Assembly: GCA_937902115.1 (NCBI GenBank)
Contig: CALGSR010000067.1
Span: 1 to 9,096 of the forward strand
Source: an uncultured Bacillus sp.
Lineage (GTDB): Bacteria; Bacillota; Bacilli; Bacillales; Cytobacillaceae
Direction of reading: 5' to 3'
Length of the DNA: 9,096 nt
Each line of letters starts with the position of its first letter. Positions within the stretch are counted from its first letter, which is position 1. A program made the translations under genes and the position numbers. The notes beneath the pieces are model-generated. The model ran no database searches. It saw only the letters and a program-made list of their open reading frames with translations, and was not told where the DNA came from. This document shows positions 1 to 6,361 of the stretch, piece after piece.

Positions 1-474
1 GAGACAGAGCCTTATCTTTGCTTAGCAGACTTCTTAAAATCAGTTGACAGTGGAGAAATGGATTATGTAGCCTTTTTTGCTGTAACTGCCGGAAAAGGAA
101 TTCGTCAAATTGCCAATAAGCTTAAGGATGAAGGCCGCTTCTTAGAAAATCATGCTTTACAAGCGTTGGCTCTGGAAACAGCAGAAGGTTTAGCTGAATT
201 AATCCATCGCCAAATCAGAGATCGCTGGGGCTTCCCTGACCCAGTCAATTTCACGATGAGGGATCGATTTGCTGCTAAATACCAAGGACAGCGTTTTTCA
301 TTCGGCTACCCAGCTTGTCCTAATTTAGAAGACCAAGAGAAATTGTTTAAACTAATCAAGCCAGAGGAAATCAGCATTCAATTAACAGAAGGTTTCATGA
401 TGGAGCCTGAGGCAAGTGTCACAGCAATGGTCTTTGCCCATCCTGAAGCTAGATATTTTAATGTATTAAGATAG
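1..474 (+). CDS. metH: Methionine synthase (cobalamin-dependent), C-terminal part
   Basis: The frame is open from the first base, so this is the 3' end of a gene that begins outside the window; the internal ATG at 58 is not a start. The 157 visible residues match the C-terminal activation domain of MetH, which binds S-adenosylmethionine so that oxidised cobalamin can be reductively remethylated. The family's signature for that site is visible as R-F-S-F-G-Y-P-A-C-P, followed by the typical end of the domain with L-T-E-G-F-M-M-x-P-E-A-S-V and a final F-A-H-P-E-A-R-Y-F. MetH transfers a methyl group from methyltetrahydrofolate to homocysteine in the cytoplasm. The gene ends normally and is followed by a hairpin terminator at 503-538. 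The catalytic, folate and B12 domains lie outside the window, so their intactness cannot be judged. Confidence 0.93.
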   Translation, partial: ETEPYLCLADFLKSVDSGEMDYVAFFAVTAGKGIRQIANKLKDEGRFLENHALQALALETAEGLAELIHRQIRDRWGFPDPVNFTMRDRFAAKYQGQRFSFGYPACPNLEDQEKLFKLIKPEEISIQLTEGFMMEPEASVTAMVFAHPEARYFNVLR

Positions 475-502
475 CCTTGTATATCAATATTACAAGGAAT
501 AG

Positions 503-538
503 AAAAAGCAGCCTATTAGTAATAAAGGCTGCTTTTTT
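503..538. terminator. Bidirectional terminator between metH and mnmH
   Basis: GCAGCCT (508-514) pairs with AGGCTGC (526-532), flanked by an A-run (503-507) on the left and a T-run (533-538) on the right, which extend the stem and give a U-tract in both directions. The loop is 11 bases. It lies between two convergent genes and serves metH on the + strand and mnmH on the - strand; the T-run overlaps the mnmH stop codon at 537-539. Confidence 0.85.
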
Positions 539-1616
539 ATTCTGTTGAGAACACATTCCGCGAAAAACCTGCTTTGTGCAGTAACCCTTCTATTTCTTTA
601 ACAGCTTCTTCAAGATTATCAGCGTCAATCGAATTAAACTTATTTTTGTATTCATGCTGCTTATATTGATACCTAGGATCATAATAGTACTCAAGAAGAA
701 TCCCAATGACTGGTTCATACTGTTTTTGACGGGCAAATTCCATCATAGTTTCATGGAGCACGTTATTTTTAAAGCGTTTTTTTAATAATTGAAGTTTCTC
801 CGAAATCCTTTCATGAAACCATTTCTGTTCGAAATTCCGTTCAACATATTCTTGATAAATTCGTTCCGTCCTCGTTTTGAGTGAGGCTTTTAAATAGATA
901 TTAGTTCCTTCTATTTTTTTCTGATAAAGTTCATCTGGCTGACCCACTTTTCCTATTCGCTGACTTTCAGCCTCTACAAGGAAATAAGATGAATCCTGTA
1001 TTTGTCTTAAGCCTTCAAATAATAGGCTATCAAATGTTTTTTGATTATGTCCGTCTTTGGAAAAACCGATGGATCCAAATAGAGAGCCTCGATGGCCAGC
1101 CATTTTCTCCAAATCGATAACCGGATAGTCCTTTTGCTCAAGCCTCTTTAAAATATCCGTTTTGCCTGTACCTGTCATACCATGCAGAACAATGGCTCGA
1201 TTTGGTATTAATAAAGGGATTTGTTCAAGTATATAATTGCGATACGCTCGATAACCACCAGACAATCGAATCGCTTCCAGACCGGCAAATTCAAGAAAAG
1301 AAGCAACAGCACCGCTTCTCATTCCTCCTCTCCAGCAGTATATGACCGGTTGTTTTTCTCTCTCCTGCCATTCTTTAATCGCTCCCAATATGGCCGGTAA
1401 TTTAGGCGAAACAATTTCCATTGCCCTCCATTTTGCTGCTGTACTTCCCTTTTGTCTATACAGCGTTCCAACTTCAGCTCTTTCTTCATTCGTAAATAAT
1501 GCAATATTAACGGCTCCAGGTATATGGCTTTCTTCATATTCACCCGGTGACCTTACATCGATGGGGACTGCATTTTTTATTTGAAATAATTGTTTAGCTG
1601 TTACTTCTTTCAACAT
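537..1616 (-). CDS. mnmH: tRNA 2-selenouridine synthase
   Basis: 359 residues, close to the roughly 360 usual for MnmH (SelU/YbbB). The N-terminal rhodanese domain (about 1-130) carries the catalytic cysteine C94 in the motif Y-C-W-R-G-G-M-R-S. A P-loop domain follows, with Walker A G-M-T-G-T-G-K-T at 146-153. The enzyme replaces sulfur by selenium, through a geranylated intermediate, in the wobble 2-thiouridine of tRNA Lys, Glu and Gln, using selenophosphate made by SelD. No selD is in this window. An upstream in-frame TTG at 1626-1628 would give four more residues, but it overlaps the GGAGG ribosome binding site (1622-1626), which sits five bases before the ATG at 1616; I therefore use the ATG. 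The stop lies inside the shared terminator with metH. The gene upstream ends in its own hairpin, so mnmH is probably transcribed alone, though I see no convincing promoter. Confidence 0.93.
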   Translation of the reverse strand: MLKEVTAKQLFQIKNAVPIDVRSPGEYEESHIPGAVNIALFTNEERAEVGTLYRQKGSTAAKWRAMEIVSPKLPAILGAIKEWQEREKQPVIYCWRGGMRSGAVASFLEFAGLEAIRLSGGYRAYRNYILEQIPLLIPNRAIVLHGMTGTGKTDILKRLEQKDYPVIDLEKMAGHRGSLFGSIGFSKDGHNQKTFDSLLFEGLRQIQDSSYFLVEAESQRIGKVGQPDELYQKKIEGTNIYLKASLKTRTERIYQEYVERNFEQKWFHERISEKLQLLKKRFKNNVLHETMMEFARQKQYEPVIGILLEYYYDPRYQYKQHEYKNKFNSIDADNLEEAVKEIEGLLHKAGFSRNVFSTE

Positions 1617-1648
1617 TAAAACCTCCAATTTGAAACACTACGTGCAAA

Positions 1649-1676
1649 AGGGATATTAGTGACGTCTAATATCCCT
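1649..1676 (-). terminator. Hairpin terminator of the 199-residue protein gene
   Basis: AGGGATATTAG (1649-1659) and CTAATATCCCT (1666-1676) form a perfect 11-bp stem with a 6-base loop. Read on the - strand it is followed by a short T-run (TTTT), so it ends transcription of the 1693-2292 gene before mnmH. The U-tract is short, so some read-through into mnmH is possible. Confidence 0.7.
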
Positions 1677-1692
1677 CATAAAGAGTAATGGA

Positions 1693-2292
1693 TTAAATGA
1701 ACTGCTTGCCAGTAAGATTAACAAGCGATTTACAAAACCTTGTCCAATTATCAGGAAACTTATGAAATCCCTCGCTTTTATATACTTTCGCCTTTGTTTC
1801 TAAACGAGTTGACCAATTTATTCCCTCCAGAATAATCCCTTCCTGTTCATAACTTGAGTTCCAATCCCAAATTTTCAAGCGATATAGTTCCTGTTTAAAA
1901 TCATCGATATTTCCAGCTATTATTTTATCATAACTTTGTTCTAACGGATCAGAAACTTTATTTCCAGTTTTAACAGGTTCTATATTCCACTCAAAACAAG
2001 TAAAAATATTTCTTATAAAGTCAACATCAACCTTCATCCAAGGTCCTCTGCAGGCCCCTGCATTGACAGTTAATGAAATAAATTCTTTATCTGGAAGCAA
2101 GGAAACCACATCATTTTTGTATGAAAAAAGGTCACTCTTTCTGCTAATCACTGATTTTATATGTGACGGTTGTACAGGCTTCTCTCTTTCCTGCATAAAT
2201 TCTGCATTTTGATTTATTTCTGTGCATATTGAAGGGATGCTGGCAGGACCATGTTTGTCAATTAAGTTGAGAATAACTTCATACATATTCAT
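1693..2292 (-). CDS. Unknown protein with winged-helix-like N-terminus
   Basis: I do not recognise this 199-residue protein. The first 70 or so residues (hydrophobic helix Y-E-V-I-L-N-L-I-D, then G-P-A-S-I-P-S-I, then I-K-S-V-I-S-R-K-S-D-L-F, closing with V-V-S-L-L) follow the spacing of the HARE-HTH type of winged helix seen in the RNA polymerase delta subunit and in regulatory regions of some restriction enzymes; this is a pattern match by eye. The C-terminal part (about 120-199) has the arrangement E-G-I-x-W, a strand pair, then a glycine and F-P-D-N-W-x-x-F before a final helix, a layout I associate with small uncharacterised bacterial domains. There is no signal peptide or membrane segment, so it is probably cytoplasmic. 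The start at 2292 is supported by GGGGGA at 2301-2306, eight bases upstream. It lies between mnmH and a divergent small gene and ends in its own hairpin, so context gives no function. Confidence 0.75.
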   Translation of the reverse strand: MNMYEVILNLIDKHGPASIPSICTEINQNAEFMQEREKPVQPSHIKSVISRKSDLFSYKNDVVSLLPDKEFISLTVNAGACRGPWMKVDVDFIRNIFTCFEWNIEPVKTGNKVSDPLEQSYDKIIAGNIDDFKQELYRLKIWDWNSSYEQEGIILEGINWSTRLETKAKVYKSEGFHKFPDNWTRFCKSLVNLTGKQFI

Positions 2293-2351
2293 CGATACAT
2301 TCCCCCGGATATTTTATTAAATAGCCAGTTTTGTCTATAGGTTATATTGTT

Positions 2352-2357
2352 ATTATA
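2352..2357 (-). promoter_or_regulatory. Possible -10 box for the 199-residue protein gene
   Basis: The - strand reads a perfect TATAAT about 60 bases before the start at 2292. No good -35 lies at the normal 16-18 base spacing (a TTGAAA is only 11 bases away), so only the -10 is offered and the assignment is weak. Confidence 0.35.
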
Positions 2358-2577
2358 CAGAAGATTGTTTTCAATATCTGTAACAATTGGCACTATGTAA
2401 AAGAAAGGAAAAATTCTTTGTCCAAATATTGTCTTTCCTTAATCTGATACCATTATTAACTTTTTCCAGAATCATCTATACATAAAATGAACAAGAAACA
2501 GCCAAAATACATTTGAAACCCTTTCCCCGTAGGGTCTCAATCGTTTCGTGTATCCTACTAATACAAGAGGTGATTAT

Positions 2578-2730
2578 ATGAGTTACAAAGATCATTTAGA
2601 TCCGCAATCTGAGCGTTTTCATTACACGAATACAAGAAGGAAACGTACAAAAAATCAGGTGAATGGAGAAACACAGGTCACTCAAAATACGATCATTTTG
2701 AGAAGTAACGCTAAAGCACATCGTTGGTAA
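2578..2730 (+). CDS. Small YpzG-like protein
   Basis: A 50-residue basic, soluble protein of unknown function. The central Q-V-N-G-E-T-Q motif, followed by T-Q-N-T-I-I-L, resembles the YpzG-like family of Bacillaceae short proteins; I recognise this from memory and no biochemical role is known to me. The start is the ATG at 2578, with AGAGGTGAT (2565-2573) as ribosome binding site. An in-frame GTG at 2548 would add ten residues, but its frame runs through this binding site and is rejected. The gene is a single transcription unit, divergent from the 199-residue protein gene and convergent with the amidase, and ends in a strong hairpin at 2750-2778. It has no cysteines, signal peptide or membrane segment. 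Confidence 0.8.
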   Translation: MSYKDHLDPQSERFHYTNTRRKRTKNQVNGETQVTQNTIILRSNAKAHRW

Positions 2731-2749
2731 GGATACAAAATTGAAACGT

Positions 2750-2779
2750 AAGGAACTGAACTTATGGTTCAGTTCCTTT
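2750..2779. terminator. Terminator between the YpzG-like gene and the amidase
   Basis: AAGGAACTGAAC (2750-2761) and GTTCAGTTCCTT (2767-2778) form a perfect 12-bp stem with a 5-base loop between two convergent genes. The + strand continues with T-rich sequence. On the - strand the tail (ACGTTTCAATTTTG) is less uniform but still T-rich, so it may serve both genes. Confidence 0.8.
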
Positions 2780-2800
2780 AATCTTTTGGATTCATAAAAA

Positions 2801-3592
2801 TTAATTGATTGTTATTGCTGCGGTCAATCCGGCAGTCTTTGCTTTTTCGACTAGTTCTTCAGCATTGATACGTTCTTTAAATGCCCCTATTTGCACTTTA
2901 TAAAGAATATCTTCCTGTTTAATAAAAGTTTGGAATCCTTTCTCCTTTGCTTGAAGAGCCGTTTTCTCTGCATTAGATTCATCCTCGAATGCCCCGATTT
3001 GTACGATAAAAAGACCGGATTGTAATGGAGGTTCAGGTTGCGATGGAATTTGCTTACTCCTTAACTGGAAGGCAGCGGCGATTCCTGAAGCATGGCCTCT
3101 TGCCAGTTGCTCGATAACGTCTGGATCTTTCAGCATTGCAGCATCGGCAACGTTGTCAATAAAACCATTCTCCGTCAATATAGCATCCATTTGACTTTCT
3201 CTCAGCACGTGAAAATCCGCTTGTTTCATGCCGCGATCAGCAAATTCTATCTGAGATATAGTATGTTGATGGACGAACTCCTGAAAAGTTTTCGTTTGGC
3301 GAGGAACACCTGGATAAACAAAGCTTTCAAATCCACTGCCGCCTCCAGAATTAATATGGACTGAAACATAATAATCCGCACCCCAGTTGTTAGAGGCATT
3401 TGTTCTGCTATCTAAACCAACCGTTTGATCCTCTGTCCTGCTCATTAACACAGATACATCCTCATAGTCCGACAAAAGGATATCGCGTATTCTTGAAGAT
3501 ATCTGTAAAGTGATATTTTTTTCTTGAATACCATTTGCTACTGCCCCTGGATCGATACCGCCGTGCCCTGGATCGATAAATATTTTTACCAT
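2801..3592 (-). CDS. cwlC: N-acetylmuramoyl-L-alanine amidase, CwlC type, with SPOR repeats
   Basis: A 263-residue zinc amidase of the Amidase_3 family that cleaves the bond between N-acetylmuramic acid and L-alanine in peptidoglycan. Zinc ligands by family pattern are H10 (D-P-G-H-G-G), E24 and H79 (S-V-H-I-N-S), and the catalytic glutamate is E141 (L-T-E-N-G-F-I-D). The last 70 residues hold two SPOR-type repeats, each with V-Q-I-G-A-F, which bind glycan. There is no signal peptide, and the order and length match Bacillus subtilis CwlC, a sigma-K-dependent enzyme made in the mother cell that helps lyse it after sporulation. The start is the ATG at 3592; the GTG at 3602-3604 falls inside the GAGGTGA binding site (3601-3607) and is rejected. 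I looked for a sigma-K promoter and saw no clear match, so sporulation control is inferred from the homologue. A hairpin at 3669-3695 separates it from the hydrolase upstream. Confidence 0.9.
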   Translation of the reverse strand: MVKIFIDPGHGGIDPGAVANGIQEKNITLQISSRIRDILLSDYEDVSVLMSRTEDQTVGLDSRTNASNNWGADYYVSVHINSGGGSGFESFVYPGVPRQTKTFQEFVHQHTISQIEFADRGMKQADFHVLRESQMDAILTENGFIDNVADAAMLKDPDVIEQLARGHASGIAAAFQLRSKQIPSQPEPPLQSGLFIVQIGAFEDESNAEKTALQAKEKGFQTFIKQEDILYKVQIGAFKERINAEELVEKAKTAGLTAAITIN

Positions 3593-3668
3593 AAATAGAA
3601 TCACCTCATTCTTTGTATATGCAATTTACCCATCTTTTGACTATATAAAGTTCATGAAGCAAATGGAA

Positions 3669-3695
3669 AAAGGTACAGTTTTCGGCTGTACCTTT
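3669..3695 (-). terminator. Terminator of the alpha/beta hydrolase gene
   Basis: AAAGGTACAG (3669-3678) pairs with CTGTACCTTT (3686-3695) around a 7-base loop. On the - strand it is followed by further T residues, giving TTTTT, about 24 bases after the hydrolase stop codon. It separates the hydrolase unit from the amidase. Confidence 0.85.
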
Positions 3696-3718
3696 CATTC
3701 TATCTCCTATTTTGCTAA

Positions 3719-4543
3719 TTATCCGATCAAAGTTTGTTTTTGTGAACGGCACGCTTTAAATTCCTTTTGTCTGCTTAACCAATTAACTGTATGTGCAATA
3801 ACCTGGTTAAAATGCGTGGAATTTGAAAAAGTATGGTTAGCATCCTGAATTTCATATGTCTCGCATTCACCTGAAACCCTTTCCGTAAATACTTTTTCAT
3901 AGTCTTTTATATAGCTTACCGGTATGTCTTCATCTCCCGTACCATGAATTAATAACACATCTCCAGAAAATTTTGCAGCAGACTGTAATGGTTCATATCT
4001 TGATAAGGCATTAAAGAATGGCTTTGTCAAACCATAGCCCAAATAATCAATACTTGGGATATTCTTTAACGAACGAACTTTTTCTTTTCCAACAATTCTG
4101 CTGATATCATCGTAAGGATGCGCTACAGCCGACCATAGAATTAGTTGCTTTATTTGCTGTTTATTTGCTGCTGTTAACGCTGCTGTTGCTCCACCTAGAC
4201 TGTGCCCAAGCAATGTAATCTCCTTCGGGTCAACCTGTTCTAAATTAACTCCAAAATCAATAACCGTGCGAGTCTGATCGATTAATTCATGTAATCCTGT
4301 TTTTCCATAGTCACCGCTGCTTTCTCCGCACCCGCTATAATCAAATCGTAACACGATCATTTGCTCTTTCGTTAAGGCGTTTGCTGTTTTTACAAACAGC
4401 CTGTCAACTCCAACTTTGCTGCCGACAAACCCGTGGCATATAATTAAAAGCGGATATTTACTTCCAAGCTGCATATTTCTTGGATAATCAATTGTAGCGG
4501 CTAATTGATGTTCTTTCCATCTGATCAAAATTTGTTCTTTCAT
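3719..4543 (-). CDS. Alpha/beta hydrolase (esterase-like)
   Basis: A 274-residue single-domain serine hydrolase. The oxyanion-hole region is I-C-H-G-F-V-G-S-K (35-43), the nucleophile is S115 in G-H-S-L-G-G, the acid is probably D204 in H-G-T-G-D, and the base is H237 in D-A-N-H-T-F. The R-F-D-Y-S-G-C-G-E-S-S-G block (66-77) is typical of the family that includes bacterial cinnamoyl or feruloyl esterase-like proteins, but the substrate cannot be read from sequence. No signal peptide, so it should be cytoplasmic. The start at 4543 overlaps the stop of the small gene upstream in an ATGA junction, and GAAGGGAAG (4552-4560) lies in front, so the two are probably translated in a coupled way. The ATG at 4550 is out of frame. 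Confidence 0.88.
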   Translation of the reverse strand: MKEQILIRWKEHQLAATIDYPRNMQLGSKYPLLIICHGFVGSKVGVDRLFVKTANALTKEQMIVLRFDYSGCGESSGDYGKTGLHELIDQTRTVIDFGVNLEQVDPKEITLLGHSLGGATAALTAANKQQIKQLILWSAVAHPYDDISRIVGKEKVRSLKNIPSIDYLGYGLTKPFFNALSRYEPLQSAAKFSGDVLLIHGTGDEDIPVSYIKDYEKVFTERVSGECETYEIQDANHTFSNSTHFNQVIAHTVNWLSRQKEFKACRSQKQTLIG

Positions 4544-4710
4544 TTTCCATACTTCCCTTCGTTATTTATAGCTTCATCGTATTTATCAAATTCATCCTGT
4601 AGTTCTTGTAATGGCAATTCAAATAATTGATAATTGTCTTTTTTATAAATCCCAAAGGATAAGAGTTTTTCTATAAGTATCTCTTTTAATTGTTCTTTAG
4701 ATTGAGGCAA
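4540..4710 (-). CDS. Small FbpA-like protein, TTG start
   Basis: A 56-residue frame that is easily missed because it starts with TTG (4708-4710). AAGGGAGA at 4721-4728 lies ten bases upstream as ribosome binding site. The core I-E-K-L-L-S-F-G-I-Y-K-K-D followed by Q-L-F-E-L-P-L-Q-E-L-Q-D-E-F resembles the small Bacillaceae family named after Fur-regulated basic protein A (typical pattern: helix, G-x-Y/K, then Q-L-Y-E-L-T-L-x-E-L). Despite that name this protein is acidic (12 acidic against 8 lysines), and I see no Fur box upstream, so iron regulation should not be assumed. Its stop TGA overlaps the hydrolase ATG as ATGA, which argues that it is real and co-translated. The frame stays open upstream to about 4795, but without an ATG or GTG start. 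Confidence 0.7.
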   Translation of the reverse strand: MPQSKEQLKEILIEKLLSFGIYKKDNYQLFELPLQELQDEFDKYDEAINNEGKYGK

Positions 4711-4766
4711 TGGAATTATTTCTCCCTTTTCGAATATATCATATAAGTTTACTTGGTTTAATAGGT

Positions 4767-4789
4767 AAAAAGAAGCCCTTTTAAGGCTT
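4767..4789 (-). terminator. Weak terminator after the 138-residue protein gene
   Basis: On the - strand AAGCCTT and AGGGCTT fold into a seven-pair stem (one G-U) with a three-base loop, followed by CTTTTT. It overlaps the stop codon of the upstream gene. The stem is short, so read-through into the small gene and hydrolase is possible; no clear separate promoter for those two was seen. Confidence 0.45.
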
Positions 4790-5197
4790 GCTCATTGTTG
4801 CATCTTCAAAAGGGGCATAAAAACGTCCCTTCGGCGCAATCATATCAGAGTCTGAATTTCGAATTTCTCCCTTAACATTGTATTCACCTTCAGGAAAAAA
4901 ATCAAATAAACCACTCTTTTTATGTAATCTAACAAAATAATCATGAAGCTCGCAAATTAAATGACGGTATTCATCTGTATCTAATATATCACCAAATTCA
5001 TCCAGTTCAAAATTCTCTTTTATTGCTTCTTGAAATTCAAAATGACTAGATGTAGCAATCTCTAAATCAACATCACAGCATTCTAAACAAAGAAGGATGT
5101 CTTCTTCCTTCAATTCTTCATATGAATGTATCACTAATTCTTTCAGAATGTCAATAATTACGACTTCATTTATTAACTGTTTTGTTGTATTTAGCAT
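4781..5197 (-). CDS. Unknown acidic protein, 138 residues
   Basis: I do not recognise this protein. It is strongly acidic, has no signal peptide or membrane segment, and is probably a small cytoplasmic protein. An N-terminal helical part (L-I-N-E-V-V-I-I-D-I-L-K-E-L) is followed by a cysteine cluster L-C-L-E-C-C-D (about 37-43), an acidic middle, an aromatic stretch (H-D-Y-F-V-R-L-H) and a C-terminal region rich in glycine and aromatic residues (F-D-F-F-P-E-G-E-Y, G-R-F-Y-A-P-F-E-D). The start at 5197 is well supported by GGAGGA five bases upstream and by a sigma-A promoter at 5225-5253. Small acidic proteins of this kind include immunity proteins, but no toxin gene is nearby, so that remains only a possibility. 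Confidence 0.8.
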   Translation of the reverse strand: MLNTTKQLINEVVIIDILKELVIHSYEELKEEDILLCLECCDVDLEIATSSHFEFQEAIKENFELDEFGDILDTDEYRHLICELHDYFVRLHKKSGLFDFFPEGEYNVKGEIRNSDSDMIAPKGRFYAPFEDATMSKP

Positions 5198-5224
5198 ACT
5201 CTCTCCTCCAAAACTATATTATTT

Positions 5225-5253
5225 ATTTTACGGGGGAGAATTCTGCATTTCAA
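5225..5253 (-). promoter_or_regulatory. Sigma-A promoter of the 138-residue protein gene
   Basis: On the - strand TTGAAA (5248-5253) and TAAAAT (5225-5230) are separated by exactly 17 bases, each close to consensus. Transcription would begin near 5218, giving a leader of about 20 bases that holds the GGAGGA binding site. This is the best promoter match in the window. Confidence 0.7.
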
Positions 5254-5480
5254 GTAAAAATATTTTATCTTCTTTTTACATCACCCGTATCGTTAGACAA
5301 AATGAACTTAATATAGATACATTATAACAAACGACGACATAGAAGGATCGGGAAATGTCTAATTCTGCGCTTTCCCGAGAAATAATTTAATAAGAAAAAT
5401 ATTCACCGATCTTTTCCGGCAAGAAAACACAATTCTATCTTTAATATCTTAAAAAACACTTCCTCCTGCAACAGTATTTA
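5254..5480. other. Intergenic region with two alternative stems
   Basis: No gene is supported here. TCGGGAAA (5348-5355) and TTTCCCGA (5371-5378) form a perfect 8-bp stem. AGAAGGATCGG (5341-5351) can instead pair with sequence at 5406-5416 starting CCGATC, and both pairings use 5348-5351, so they exclude each other. No strong U-tract follows either stem, and no clean terminator for the TerC gene is visible; CCGGAAAAGATCGG near 5406-5419 with T-rich sequence after it on the - strand is a poor candidate. A GGAGGA at 5461-5466 is followed by GTG, but at too short a spacing to support a gene. Confidence 0.4.
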
Positions 5481-6236
5481 TTACTCCTCGATTGTTTTTT
5501 TGTGTTTTTTATTATAAAAATGAACGACAAAGGTTGCTGCAAATGCCATTAAAATGATAATAAAGAATAGAGTATGATCAAGTTCAAAACCAAATACACT
5601 AGCGAACATTTTCGCTGCGATAAGAGCAATAAGGACATATGCCGTATTTTCCAACTCAGGTATTTTATCAATTAATGTGACAAACAGCTTGGCCACAGTC
5701 CGCATCATGAGGATTCCCAGCATACCTCCTAACAATAAAATCCATACTTTTTCTGAAATTGCAAGTGCGGCTAAAATACTGTCAACAGAAAAGGCTAAAT
5801 CAAGTATTTCCACGGAAATGACAGTAGCCCAAAAGACTCCAAACGTCCGAACTAGCCAACCGTCTTTTTTTACAATTTGTGCTTCTGCCTTTTGATCATC
5901 TTTCTTAAAATGCTTGTAAACAAGATACGCTAAATATAGCGAGCCAATCACTTTAATCCACCAAAATTTGATTAATAAAACACCAATCCCAATAAATAGA
6001 AAGCGAAAAAAATAAGCACCGATTAACCCATATGTCAACGCCTTCTTCTGCTGTTCCTTTGGCAGAGGTTTGACCATAATGGCTAATACAAGTGCATTAT
6101 CTGCTGATAACAAGCCTTCCATTATAACAAGCGTACCAATAAATCCCCAAGAAACTGGATCTGTTAACACTTCAACCCACATTTGCCAGTCAAAGAAAGA
6201 AGCATAGGTTGCAAAAATTTGTTCTAAAATATCCAT
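5481..6236 (-). CDS. TerC-family integral membrane protein
   Basis: A 251-residue protein of the TerC family with about seven hydrophobic segments. The two family motifs with conserved acidic residues lie in membrane segments: M-E-G-L-L-S-A-D-N-A-L-V-L-A (about 39-52) and E-I-L-D-L-A-F-S-V-D-S-I (about 143-154), which look like an internal duplication. In Bacillus subtilis, homologues YceF (MeeF) and YkoY (MeeY) are linked to manganese export and metalation of secreted enzymes; length and sequence style suggest this type rather than the tellurite-operon TerC. The start at 6236 follows AGGAGG at a short spacing of four bases. The leader does not contain a recognisable yybP-ykoY manganese riboswitch, but carries other structure described separately. 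The proBA terminator upstream makes this its own unit. Confidence 0.9.
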   Translation of the reverse strand: MDILEQIFATYASFFDWQMWVEVLTDPVSWGFIGTLVIMEGLLSADNALVLAIMVKPLPKEQQKKALTYGLIGAYFFRFLFIGIGVLLIKFWWIKVIGSLYLAYLVYKHFKKDDQKAEAQIVKKDGWLVRTFGVFWATVISVEILDLAFSVDSILAALAISEKVWILLLGGMLGILMMRTVAKLFVTLIDKIPELENTAYVLIALIAAKMFASVFGFELDHTLFFIIILMAFAATFVVHFYNKKHKKTIEE

Positions 6237-6307
6237 TTTTTCCTCCTAAACATGCAACAAGCAGATTCATTACCTATGTGTTTAAATGAAAAAACATGCT
6301 GTATTCT

Positions 6308-6327
6308 GATTACATCTTAAAGTAATC
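6308..6327 (-). other. Hairpin overlapping the leader-peptide stop
   Basis: On the - strand GATTAC (6322-6327) pairs with GTAATC (6308-6313) around an 8-base loop. Its 5' arm lies within the short frame and its 3' arm covers the stop codon, so a ribosome on the frame would open it. No U-tract follows, so it is not a terminator. Confidence 0.45.
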
Positions 6328-6345
6328 GATTCTTCCGCAACTCAT
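6310..6345 (-). CDS. Possible 11-codon leader peptide upstream of TerC
   Basis: ATG at 6345 opens an 11-codon frame (M-S-C-G-R-I-D-Y-F-K-M) ending in TAA at 6310. It is preceded by AAGGAGAGGA (6351-6360) five bases away, as good a ribosome binding site as any in the window. The stop codon lies in the 3' arm of a 6-bp hairpin (6308-6327). It is in the leader of the TerC gene, 73 bases before its start. The peptide is too short to recognise, and only the binding site and position support it. Confidence 0.4.
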   Translation of the reverse strand: MSCGRIDYFKM

Positions 6346-6361
6346 TTTATTCCTCTCCTTC

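Noticed and set aside
1342..1584. Open frame on the + strand inside mnmH
   Set aside because: It is the complement of a well-supported gene and has no binding site; other antisense frames inside the amidase, TerC and proB are rejected for the same reason.
1617..1628. Longer mnmH start at TTG 1628
   Set aside because: The TTG overlaps the GGAGG that lies correctly spaced for the ATG at 1616; the start would sit within its own binding site.
3593..3604. Amidase start at GTG 3604
   Set aside because: The GTG is part of the GAGGTGA binding site for the ATG at 3592, and CwlC begins M-V-K-I-F-I-D-P-G-H.
5407..5463. Short frame starting with GTG after GGAGGA, 18 codons, - strand
   Set aside because: Only two bases separate the binding site from the GTG, and the peptide has no recognisable feature.
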